This document shows, one piece after another, positions 12,061-25,037 of a stretch of 64,000 bases of DNA. The position numbers and the translations under genes were made by a program. The notes under the pieces were generated by a model that was not told the DNA's origin, ran no database searches, and was given only the letters and a program-made list of their open reading frames with translations. The DNA is taken from NCBI RefSeq assembly GCF_016545825.1, contig NC_052618.1, positions 49,305,127 to 49,369,126 on the forward strand, in the 5' to 3' direction. Source of the DNA: Eucalyptus grandis (taxonomy: Eukaryota; Streptophyta; Magnoliopsida; Myrtales; Myrtaceae). Each line of letters opens with the position of its first letter. Within the stretch, counting starts at the first letter, position 1.

Positions 12061-12699
12061 ATGTTCGTTTGGTACTACTTGTATTCGGGGGGAATAATTT
12101 TCTTTTAAAAATAATCTCTTTTTTATTTCCATTCCTTAAAATAATTTTTGAATAAAATAATGTATTTGGTAATTACACGAAATTTATATTATTGAAATGG
12201 AAAAAGAGCATGAATGTGTTTGACGCAATTCATAATTTTTTTTTGTAATGTAGAATTTCTTTTAATATTTAATAATTTTGTAAGTTTTTTTTTCTTTTTT
12301 TGTTATTCTTACCTGTTGTGGCCGCCGCTCACCATAGCGGTGGTCGGTAGCGATTGGCAGTCAAAAGGCAGCAGGTGATGGTCGGCAGTGGTAGCGGCGA
12401 TGATCGATGGTCAATGGGCAGTAAGCAGTGATGGTGGCCAAATATTAATGGGTGGCAATGGGGGTCAAGGAGGAAGAAAAGGAAAAAGAAACAATAATTT
12501 ATTTATAGAAATTGTTCTTGAAAATAAGAAGTTAATTTTCTTTACTTCTTACTTCTACTCCAAATCTATTTCATAGCCATTTTTTCTATTCGAGTAATAA
12601 AAAAATTAGTTAACATTATCAAATGAATTTTTGTTGTTTTTTTTATTCCGAAAAACAAAGAACATAAATCGAAAGAAGTAGACGTTACCAAATAGGCCA
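12061..12699. mobile_element. MITE-like element with GC-rich core
   Basis: The left edge (GTTCGTTTGGTACTACTTGT) is matched in inverse by the right edge, which reads GGCCTATTTGGTAACGTCTA on the other strand. T- and A-rich arms flank a GC-rich core (about 12310-12480) full of GGTGGC/GGCAGT words. The same arm style recurs at about 63057-63830. No transposase is encoded. Confidence 0.45.
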
Positions 12700-13277
12700 T
12701 AAGTTCCTCTGGCGATAAATTGCAGCAAAAAATCACATGTAGATTTTTTAGTAAAATACTAGACTTTTTTTTTTTCTAGAAAGAGGAAAACAAATTCAAT
12801 GTAGACTACGGGTTAGCCTTTTTATAATCATACGTGCCGCATCCTCTTCAGATTGAATTTCCTTCTCAAAATAGGCAAATCTTTTTCTGACGATGTTCGC
12901 ACTTGCTGGGAAAATCGCTTAATATATCTAAGTTATGATTTATATCAAAGTTAGCTTGATATGAAAGTTATTGTTCTTTCAATATCATTTTTCCCAAACT
13001 GAAAAAGATCACGGGGGAAATCCTCATGAACTACAGGGCTAAAGACTGAAAGACTGAACATCGGGATGTACAATAATTCTTCATCCATCAGAGAGACGTT
13101 GGAGGAACGGGGCGGCTATCAAATCAAACGCGTGTAGAAAGACCACTCCAAAGTTCATCAGTGCAAACCGACAAGGTCCCCATGGAAAAGTTGCAACATT
13201 GAATGGAATCCCAAGACAAAATGACCAAATTTCATTTGGCACTTTCAAGGATTCCGACCCCCTAAGAAAAACTGGCA
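12700..13277. other. SCPL34 upstream region
   Basis: Intergenic. No other gene is recognised, and no clear TATA box was found near the start site. Confidence 0.4.
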
Positions 13278-13300
13278 TCGTCTCTCTCTCTCTCTCTCTC
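13278..13300 (+). repeat. (TC)n microsatellite in the SCPL34 5' leader
   Basis: An uninterrupted TC dinucleotide run lies about 70 bp upstream of the start codon at 13370. Similar CT/GA tracts sit in or near the leaders of DIM1 and TCP7 in this window. Confidence 0.8.
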
Positions 13301-13369
13301 ATTCATTAATAAAGCCCCAACAGCTCTCTTCCTAAGATCGGTCCGACAACCACACTCGGCAAGTCTGAA

Positions 13370-17146
<3,777 letters not shown>

Positions 17147-17322
17147 CGAGCCGATCCCAAAGCACGCATTTCGCTTGTGTCTTTGAAAGGGCTTTGATTT
17201 GATGTGTGAATGATCGATAATTAGTCTTAAGTGATCCAGAGTTTCTCGTTGTTTGCATTGAGATATGATAGCAGTAGCACCATCGACCATGCCATAAGTT
17301 GAAAAACATGAAAAATTTCCAA

Positions 17323-17362
17323 GACACAAGATACACGATACGCGATACACGATACACGATTC
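17323..17362. repeat. Short GATACAC-type tandem repeat between convergent genes
   Basis: About four to five copies of an ACGATAC(A/G)C unit lie in the 264-bp gap between the SCPL34 and nicotinamidase stop codons, within the likely 3' UTRs. Confidence 0.65.
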
Positions 17363-17410
17363 AGTTCTTGCAATTTCAAGAAACGCGACAAAGAAAGAAA
17401 AAGCTGATTA

Positions 17411-18022
17411 TTACCCGAGTAGCCCCTTCTCGAGGGATACGCTGTCCACGAGGTAAGCGAACCCGTAGGCCATGTTCTTGAGCGTCGCGACGTGCAGGTC
17501 CTCGCTCGACGTCGCCGTCGCGTCGGTCGAGAAGAACACCCGGAACCCCCGCACGAATGCCTCGCGCGCGTTCGTCTCGCAGCACAGGTTCGTCATGACC
17601 CCGGTCACGATCACCTCCCGCACGCCCATCCCCGCCAGCCGCTCCTCCAGGCCCGTGCCCCGGAACGCGCTGTACGTGTACTTCCGCACCACCGGGTCGC
17701 CGGCCGCGTGGTCGAGCCCCGGCATCAGCTCCGCCTCGGCGGTGCCGTCGACGATGCGGGAGTCGAGGCCCCACCACTCGGCGAGCATGGGGTAGTCGGC
17801 CGGGTCGGCGTCGCAGTGGCGGGTGAAGAAGACGGGGATGGAGGCTCGCCGGCAGAGGCGGATGGTGGCGTTGAGCGCCGGGAGGATCGGGCCGGCCATG
17901 GAGGCGAAGTGGTTCTGGACGTCGATCACGAGGAGGGCGCAGGATTTCGGGTCGGGCTTCCGGGTCCGGATGTTGTACTGGGTGTAGGACAGTGAAGGAG
18001 GGTCGACGGATTTGGCGGCCAT
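17411..18022 (-). CDS. NIC2: Nicotinamidase, isochorismatase-fold hydrolase (NIC2/NIC3 type)
   Basis: Single uninterrupted exon of 203 residues. The enzyme hydrolyses nicotinamide to nicotinate and ammonia, feeding the plant NAD salvage (pyridine nucleotide) cycle in the cytosol. The cysteine-hydrolase triad is visible: Asp34 in [10 protein letters not shown], Lys114 in [10 protein letters not shown], and Cys147 in [14 protein letters not shown], which carries a second cysteine beside it. FFTRHCD and [12 protein letters not shown] are also typical of plant NIC2/NIC3. The length is close to Arabidopsis NIC3 (about 198). Arabidopsis has two tandem copies at the syntenic place; one is seen here. 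The gene converges on SCPL34. Which of NIC2 or NIC3 is nearer cannot be decided by eye. The C-terminal LEKGLLG is intact. Confidence 0.92.
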   Translation of the reverse strand: MAAKSVDPPSLSYTQYNIRTRKPDPKSCALLVIDVQNHFASMAGPILPALNATIRLCRRASIPVFFTRHCDADPADYPMLAEWWGLDSRIVDGTAEAELMPGLDHAAGDPVVRKYTYSAFRGTGLEERLAGMGVREVIVTGVMTNLCCETNAREAFVRGFRVFFSTDATATSSEDLHVATLKNMAYGFAYLVDSVSLEKGLLG

Positions 18023-18576
18023 TGATTTTGATTCCGGCGGGCGGTCGACGGAGAGGAGCGCAGGCTTTCTGAAAGGGTGGGGGAAGGAGAAGAATCCGTC
18101 GACGATGTTCGAGGTTGTTCTTTCGTGGGGAGTCGAAATTACTAGTTTGCCCTCCGAGTGGATGATCGATTATTGGCTCTAATTTGTTAGCATTATCGGC
18201 CTTTCACATCACATTACGTCGTTAATCATGGATTAATTGAAGGCGATTGATTTGGCTGAGAAGATTATTGGATGGAATTGGCGCAGTTGATGTGTAAGTT
18301 GTATAATTCCCACTCTAGTATATTGACAAAGTGCATATCAAATCCAATTGCGTGTGCATCATATGGCCCATATTAAAGTTGACACGCATTGATGTATCAC
18401 ATGCATTGAACATGGATTAATGTTTGTGCAAGGACGAACCAAATGCCAAGAGGGAATCGTGGGGGTCAATTATTGAATCTTGTCGGAACAATGTTACGCA
18501 ATGATTGTCACATATTAAACTCACGAGAGTTGCCTTTAAAGTCATACCATAATGATTGTTTGGATATGTTGATAAG
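18023..18576. other. Nicotinamidase upstream region
   Basis: Promoter side of the nicotinamidase gene. No clear TATA box or other gene is recognised. Confidence 0.4.
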
Positions 18577-18812
18577 GGTGTTAACAGTTCAGTTTGGGTT
18601 TTCAGGAAGTCCGAACCAAATCAAATATGAGCTGAAAACCAATTTGATTTGGTTTGGTTTTTTGTTTTTTTTCTTTTTTTGCCTTGCCTTTCGAAACCAA
18701 CCTAAATAAAATATGAGAAAGAAGAGAGATTTTAAGCTGGCCATTTAATTTTTGTTGAAAATTCCAAACTAAAAATACATGAAGTTTCGATTCGGTTCAG
18801 TTCTAACACTCA
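18577..18812. mobile_element. Possible small MITE with inverted ends
   Basis: The left end GGGTGTTAACAGTTCAG and the right end, read inverted as GAGTGTTAGAACTGAACC, are partial inverted repeats. The interior is rich in GAACCAAAT/TTGGTTTGG words. No clear target duplication was found. Confidence 0.35.
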
Positions 18813-18884
18813 ATAGTATTGGTGTAAAGACTTGTCCTCAATCGGGGAACTTCGGCTTGTAGTTGAAAACCGATTAGAAGGGTG

Positions 18885-19044
18885 GCGTGTCAACCTAGTT
18901 GTGAGTATTTAACCAACCTTCACTCACTCCAGACGCGGAAGACTACTATACCCGTCGGTTGAGGACAGTTCCGTAAGGCGTGTCAACCTAATTGTGAGCA
19001 TTTGACTCACCTTCACTCACTCAAAGCACGGGAGACTATTATAC
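18885..19044. repeat. Two-copy direct repeat, period 93 bp
   Basis: Bases 18885-18952 and 18978-19044 share GCGTGTCAACCTA(G/A)TTGTG and CCTTCACTCACTC blocks and an AGACTA(C/T)TATAC end. Confidence 0.7.
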
Positions 19045-19219
19045 ATGTTTACCTAGTAATAGCTAGGGCTGAGCGCGGTTCCCAAGTTACCCGGGAACCG
19101 GAACGGAATCGGAGGAGGGTCCGGTTTGGTTCCCGGTTCCAAGGGGGACCGGTTCCGGTTCCGGTTTCGGTTCTAGTTCCTTTTTTCTGGGAACCGGAAC
19201 CGGTTACTTAGGGCAGAAA

Positions 19220-20115
19220 AAGCTCAACCTTGGATGTTCTAGTGACTTGTATGTGATATTCTAGTTGAAGTTTGGCTTCGGTCTCTAAATGAAAGTTGTA
19301 AAGGAATTCTTGGAGTATAACATACTTAAATTTGGGACAAAAAAAACAAGTATAAGTGGGTGAAATCGTTATTCTTTGGAAAGACTGGATCTGGAGATTT
19401 TGGGACCGACCCTTGATGAATGCATGGACTGTAAGGCAACCTTTTTGTCGAAATTTCACTTCGGTTTCTTAACAAAATTTGTAAAGGACATCCTAAGGTA
19501 CAACATATCAAAATTTAGAGAAAAAAAACAAGAATAGGTAGTTGAAATCGTGGTCCTTTGGAGATGGTTAGATCTGGAATTACGGTACTACGGACAGGGA
19601 TTTTAACCGTCCATATTTAATTATCTAGGACTAATTTGACTTCGATGTTTTCATGAAGTATCTACCTTATGGTCTTGGCTATCAAATAGTCAAATTTCAT
19701 AATTTTTGAAGGTCATTTGGGTATTTAATCGGAAATGTTTCTAAAACTGTGCAATCTGATGTGTTCGGATATTGTAAGTTGCAATGCATGGACTATATCA
19801 TTTTTTATGAGGTTCTTTTGGTAATGTGTTCTGCATGAAATATCTCTCTTCATGTCTTCCCTACAACATATTTAAATTTCGTAATTTTTGTAGTTCATTT
19901 TCCTATTTAACCAAAAATGTTTCAAAAACTGTGCAAGTAGAGAATAGGAAAATTAAATCGATTTTATCTTTTAATCCAGAACGAATTGGACTACAATTTC
20001 TTCATGAAACTTGTACCTCTAGGTCTTAAATACAACGTGTCCAAATTTCAGAATTTTCTGAGTTCATTTAAGGGTTTAATCGAAATTATTTTCAAAACTT
20101 GTACCTCTAGACATT
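19220..20115. repeat. Degenerate internal repeats of the hAT-like element
   Basis: A motif order recurs about five times at intervals near 180 bp: TT(C/T)GGT(T)TCT or CATGAA start, then a GTAAAGGA-like or CCT(C/T)TA(A/G) segment, ACAACATA(T/C)-like, CAAATTT and GTTGAAATCGT or AATGTTTC(A/T)AAAACT. Copies near 19265 and 19455 are the most alike. Confidence 0.45.
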
Positions 20116-20248
20116 CTTGTTCTAGTGGTGTTTTATTTCTACTTTCTAATTTGCTATTTGTTTTGAAATTTCTAATTATATTATATTATTGTTGTGCAGT
20201 GTAAAGTTAATGTATCAAGATAACATGTCAATGGGAAGTTACTGTGTA

Positions 20249-20468
20249 GTATACGCGTACATTATAGTTTTTTTTGGTAACGTGCGCATACGTTATATTT
20301 TTTTTTGATAACGTGCGTGCACGTTATAGTTTTTTTTGGTAACGTGCGCATACGTTATATTTTTTTTTGTAACGTGTGCATATGTTATAGTTTTTTTTCG
20401 TTGCGCGTATGTTATAGTTTTTTTTAACGTAGTTTTTTTTTTTGGGTAACGTGCGCATATGTTATAGT
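20249..20468. repeat. Palindromic minisatellite inside the hAT-like element
   Basis: About six units of roughly 30-38 bp alternate TTTTTTTT tracts with AACGTGCGCATACGTTATA cores. Each core is itself a near-perfect palindrome around GTGCGCAC/ACGT, so single strands could fold into short hairpins separated by T tracts. Confidence 0.75.
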
Positions 20469-20659
20469 TCAAATCTGAAAATAACAAAAAAAAAAAAAAG
20501 AACCTGTTGGAACTGGAACAAGACCCTGGAACTTGTGACGGGGTAGAGGTTCCTTCTCGGTGGAGTTCAGGTTATACATCATTTGGGAACTTGTAGGTTT
20601 CAGGTTCCAGACGGAACCGGGCAGGAACTGGAACACCGCCACTCACTCCTAGTAGTCGC

Positions 20660-21387
20660 CAAAACCAAAGTTTTAACGTGGTATCTATCTTCACTACCGT
20701 AAGGCCCCTAATTCCCTGTCTATCCTTATGTTCCCGACAGAGAAGAAATAGGAGGACATCGCAGGATCTGTCACCTCAGGGTGATTCTCTCGCTATTTCC
20801 TCCATGAGCATTTTAAAGACTTGCTCAAGTTCGGAATTAGTTATATGGTATGCATTGTCGAAGGGCATTTCTAATATGCAGAAGTATACAATTGGCCCAC
20901 TGTCCGAGCAAAGCAAATCTAGTGGCGGATTGGGCCTCTAAGGCCCATCGACGAAACGAGCTCTCTAGTCGGATCTAAAATCTGTTTGGAGGCCCCTTTT
21001 TTCATGCGATAGTGGTATCACGTAAAGCAATGAAATGAAGCAATTTCTTTGGACCAAAAAAAAAAAAAAATCTACAGAAGAGGTGGTGAAATCACTTTGC
21101 TCGGCAGGTGATGTTTAAATCTGACTGCATTTCCGACTGCTAAAAGTTTCTGGTGAAAGAGTCGATTACGTCCTGCATTGTTATTCGGAGTTTTTGTGCC
21201 TCTTTCTTGAGAGGAGGGTTTGAAGGTGACGTGGAGCATCGCCATCGCTCGGTCAAGCTCTGGTGCCCTCTAGACCCTTCTCCGTCTCCGACGAAGGACG
21301 TATTCTCCATATTTGCACACGCACATTCGCATTCGCATTCGCCGCAAAGCGAGAGAGCGAGAGGGAGGGAGGAAGGGAGGGAGAGGG
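20660..21387. other. Region upstream of the first DIM1 exon copy
   Basis: No gene recognised. A 15-base or so A tract lies near 21055-21070. Bases 21320-21387 are GC-rich and purine-rich, as expected of a promoter or leader. Confidence 0.45.
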
Positions 21388-21507
21388 ATGTCGTACTTGT
21401 TGCCGCACCTGCACTCGGGATGGGCGGTGGATCAGGCCATCCTCGCCGAGGAGGAGCGCGTCGTCATCATCCGCTTCGGCCACGACTGGGACGACACCTG
21501 CATGCAG
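21388..21507 (+). CDS. Duplicate (alternative?) first coding exon of DIM1/YLS8
   Basis: A 120-base exon encodes 40 residues beginning MSYLLPHLHSGW and ending TCMQ, followed by a good donor (CAG|GTACGT). It differs from the first exon at 22346-22465 by 15 bases, but only three residues change, all conservatively (V/L, I/V, D/E). It would splice in frame to exon 2 at 23816. Shared GC-rich sequence (CCCCCGCGCTCTC) continues a little into the intron, so a segment, not just the exon, was copied. No second copy of exon 2 is present. It is either an alternative promoter and first exon, or the remnant of a tandem gene copy. The synonymous bias favours past or present function. Confidence 0.75.
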
Positions 21508-21536
21508 GTACGTAAACCAACCCGCCCCCGCGCTCT

Positions 21537-21545
<9 letters not shown>

Positions 21546-21567
<22 letters not shown>

Positions 21568-21569
21568 CC
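21546..21569 (+). repeat. (CT)n microsatellite after the duplicate DIM1 exon
   Basis: An uninterrupted CT run lies 40 bp inside the intron that follows the duplicated exon. Confidence 0.8.
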
Positions 21570-22345
21570 CGCCATCGCGAATCCTCCTCTTGCGGCCGCG
21601 CGATCGGCTCTGCGATTTCGTTGTATTGTTGCCGTCCTCGTCTGCTGAGGTCGATATGCGTCGATCGCTTCCATTTGAATTTCACCGCATCTGTTCATCG
21701 GATCTTCGTAATCTGCTTCCGTTTCCGTTCCTTTAGATTTTCGGAGATGCAGAATGCGAGGAGGAACGGAGATTCTCTGATTAGGGATCGAGAGAGGAGG
21801 TAGATTTTCGCGCCAATTTCGAATCGTCTTCAACATTTTCTATTCGATTGCCTATAATTTTCCTTTTAGCAGCAGATCGGTATGGAGTTCTGCTTTCTGT
21901 TCATGTTAGTTTTCTCCTTCTTTGCAGCAGAAGTTCACGTTCATTCGCATCCTTCGCTGTTCTCCATCGCATTCGGGTATTTTTTTTTTTTTTTTTTTGG
22001 GTTCCCTAATTTTCCGCAAATATCCGACGGATATATTGCGTCATATTTCGGAATAAGGGACTGACTGACTGACTGACTGGCGGAGAAAATAAAATTAAAA
22101 AATAGGCTAAATAAACACGCGCCGAGCCGCCTCGAAACGCAGCGTATCGCGCGTGGGCCCCACGCGCGAGGAAGAAATTCCGCATAAAATATATACACGG
22201 CGTATCCGGCTTGCGAGCGACGCATTTTTCAGACGCTCGTCTTCCAACTCCAAGTCCGTGGCTCCGCATCCTTTCGCTAGGGCTCGGAAAAGCAGCAGCG
22301 AGGCGAAGCCATCCGATCGTCCGATCGGTCGGGTCGGTTCGAGCC

Positions 22346-24124
22346 ATGTCGTATCTGCTGCCCCACTTGCACTCCGGATGGGCCGTCGACCAGGCCATCC
22401 TGGCCGAGGAGGAGCGGCTCGTCGTCATCCGCTTCGGCCACGATTGGGACGAGACCTGCATGCAGGTTCTCCCCCGCGCTCTCGACTCGCTCTCTTTCAT
22501 TCTCGATGACTGGCTTGTACTCTGTTGCGGGGTTCTGGGTTCGTATGGGATTAGTTTTGTCTGCGAATTTAGGGTTTCGAGAATTTAGAACCACTAGTGA
22601 ATTTCTATGTGTTCGCCTGATGGTTTTCTGCTCCTTAATTGTGCTACTTCTGAGCTCAGCTTGGGAATTTTTGTCCTTTGGAGCTCGGCTTGACTTTCTT
22701 TTGCTTGCTTGGATCGGTGCTGATTTCGTCTCCGATCATGCGATCAATTGAATGGATTAGGTTTTTGAGGATCTTGGGTCAATTCGAGAGATGCGTCGAG
22801 CGTTGTTGGGAGTTCTCTCCGTTCTTCTGCTAGTGGTTTAGGTGGTTTTAGTTGAAGATTTTTGTTCATTCTTTGGTTGTGGTGTGATCTGGAGTAACCC
22901 TTCTTGGCCTTCGTCATTGGTCTTTTGGGGAAATGGGTCCGATCATGCGATCAAATTGAATGGATTAGGTTTTAGTTGAAGATTTTTGTTCATTCTTTGG
23001 GTCCCCAGAGTTTGAAACAAATTTGCTGATGCCCTTCGTCATTGGTCTTTTGGGGAAATGGGTCAATCGGTGGTTTTTCTGTGCTAATTTACTTTAGAAG
23101 TGAAGAAGCCCTGTTCTTGTTATGAGTTTTAGCTTTTCATCTATCTGTACCGAGGCTTCATTTCTAACCAGTGATGCCTATTACTGAAGGACTTTCATGT
23201 TCTATCATAAACAAAACTTGAACAGCTGCTTATGTCCTGGGGTGTTTCTTTTTGTCCTAATTTTGTGTCGAACGTGCTGGCATACACATTTGTTGTATGC
23301 AAAGGAAAACGTGATTAAATAGTCAGGGGGAGAGCAATCTGCATTAGTTGCTTACTACTTGCGTTTTTGTGTTTTCTTTTCATTGTTCATTTGGGTTTAT
23401 TTGGTGATCGCGAGAGGATTCTCTAGAAAGCAGTGGCCAAATTATCGTGGATACAAACCATTAGTTTCTTAAATGCTCAAAGAACCAGTTGCGCAGCATG
23501 CAGGAACAATTAATTCTGGTGGAGTGTTTAAATGCGCTGTGTAGCCACTGGATCTATATGGTACTTTTAATTGTCATCTAGCTATGCCAATAGTATGAAC
23601 CAATGCGCAGTGTTGTGAAGGCTAAATGGACATTTGCCCTTAGAGATCTCAGTTAATTATTTTGATAGAGTGAAAAAATAGAAGAATCATTTCTATGCTG
23701 ATTATGCCTTGCTTCCTGTATGCATCACGAGGTGTTGTGTCATTGTCAATTTGCTTCTATAAATTCAAGTACTGCTTACCTTTTGGGTTATAATACGTGT
23801 GAATTTGGGTTGCAGATGGATGAAGTGCTGGCATCAGTTGCGGAGACCATAAAGAACTTTGCTGTCATATACCTTGTGGACATAACTGAGGTGCCCGATT
23901 TCAACACCATGTACGAGCTTTATGACCCGTCCACAGTCATGTTCTTCTTCAGGAACAAGCACATTATGATAGATCTTGGAACTGGAAACAATAACAAGAT
24001 CAACTGGGCTCTCAAGGATAAGCAGGAATTCATCGATATTGTCGAGACGGTGTATCGAGGTGCTAGGAAGGGTCGTGGTCTGGTCATTGCTCCCAAGGAC
24101 TACTCCACTAAGTACCGCTATTAA
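22346..24124 (+). CDS. YLS8: U5 snRNP-associated thioredoxin-fold protein DIM1/YLS8
   Basis: Exons 22346-22465 and 23816-24124 flank a 1,350-bp GT-AG intron in phase 0. The product is 142 residues, the exact length of the eukaryote-wide Dim1 family. It is a nuclear component of the U5 snRNP and U4/U6.U5 tri-snRNP, needed for pre-mRNA splicing. The family signature is nearly unchanged from yeast to human and seen here: VIRFGHDWDETCMQMDEVL, IYLVDITEVPDFN, YELYDPSTVMFFFRNKHIM, DLGTGNNNKINWA, and the C-terminal PKDYSTKYRY. The thioredoxin fold lacks the redox CxxC, as in all Dim1. A GACT tetranucleotide run and GC-rich DNA lie upstream (22060-22345). The 3' end faces DJC76 across about 900 bp. 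It is unusual in having a second, upstream copy of exon 1. Confidence 0.96.
22846..23066 (+). repeat. Direct duplication in the DIM1 intron, period about 126 bp
   Basis: TTTAGTTGAAGATTTTTGTT through CATTGGTCTTTTGGGGAAAT occurs at about 22846-22938 and again at 22972-23064. The spacer of the second unit repeats GATCATGCGATCAA(A)TTGAAT, which also appears at 22735. Confidence 0.75.
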
Positions 24125-25037
24125 TTCTTTGTGCCAAACTGTAGTTATTGGGTGCATGTAAGTCTTCAGAAACCCATTGCGACCTTTGTCTCCTCAATTT
24201 GACTGAAACTGTCATTTAGTGAATACTCCATACGAACTTTTCTGCATGGAGCTTTTCTGACTTGGTACAGCGTATTGGATAATTTGATAAAAGTTATGAC
24301 TGCTCCCTTATTGTGTGTTGTCTGGCTGATATGATGTTTCTTTTGTGTATGAATAATGTTATTGAATCGACAAGAGCAAGAAGGGATAGCTCCTAAGAGT
24401 TTCGTAAAGATTTGGCCAGGTTCAGCCAACAATGGCGATGAAATCATTAGTGCATTTCAGAATCTTGAAAAGGTAATCAAGATGATTTTGTGAATATTGA
24501 CGCCAAGGTAGAGTTTGTCAGTCTGGTGCGATTTTTTTTTTTTTTTTTTTTAACGTCTGGTCGGACTGTTCTTCCTCTATCATCGAGATGCAGAAGTCAC
24601 CTTGCCAAATTTGATAGCAAGGGCGGAGGCAAGCTCTCTTGTGCTCGGATGTCGCTCAATGTACGCCTTATCTTCAATAATTCAATATATCTAGTGGCAG
24701 GGATGCCAGCAAGCGAAATCTGTGATTAGTTTTGGTCATGACAAAAGGCTGAAGCCTCGAGTTTTGGAAAACTGCGCGGGTAGAATATAGAATACAACCA
24801 TCAAGTCCCACCTTGAATGTTTCGTTTCCAATTCTGTTGGGACGATGATATGAAGGTTTAATATGTTAGCAGCTAAATGATGGAAACATTTATGGCATCA
24901 ATCATCTATATCATAGGCAATTCGATAATTGCATCGAGCATCTGTATCAGATATTCCCCCGACTTCGGGGGTGGTTATCGAAATTGTCCTGCGTACCTCT
25001 GACTTCTTTGGGTATGTTCTAACAATACAATGTGATG
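24125..25037. other. Convergent intergenic region between DIM1 and DJC76
   Basis: It contains the two 3' UTRs. A T-homopolymer lies at about 24532-24551. No further gene is recognised. Confidence 0.5.

Larger units (their letters stand above)
19064..20651. mobile_element. Non-autonomous hAT-like transposon, about 1.6 kb
   Basis: The left end reads TAGGGCTGAGCGCGGTTCC. The right end, read inverted, is TAGGAGTGAGTGGCGGTGTTCC. These are imperfect terminal inverted repeats of hAT style. Flanking 8-mers GTAATAGC (19056-19063) and GTAGTCGC (20652-20659) match at 6 of 8 bases, the length of a hAT target duplication. Both subterminal regions are dense in GGTTCC/GGAACC words. The interior holds degenerate repeats and a palindromic minisatellite, with no transposase, so mobility would need an enzyme in trans. 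The superfamily call is inference. Confidence 0.5.

Noticed and set aside
11751..12155. 134-codon frame
   Set aside because: No family resemblance, and it runs into the arm of a MITE-like element.
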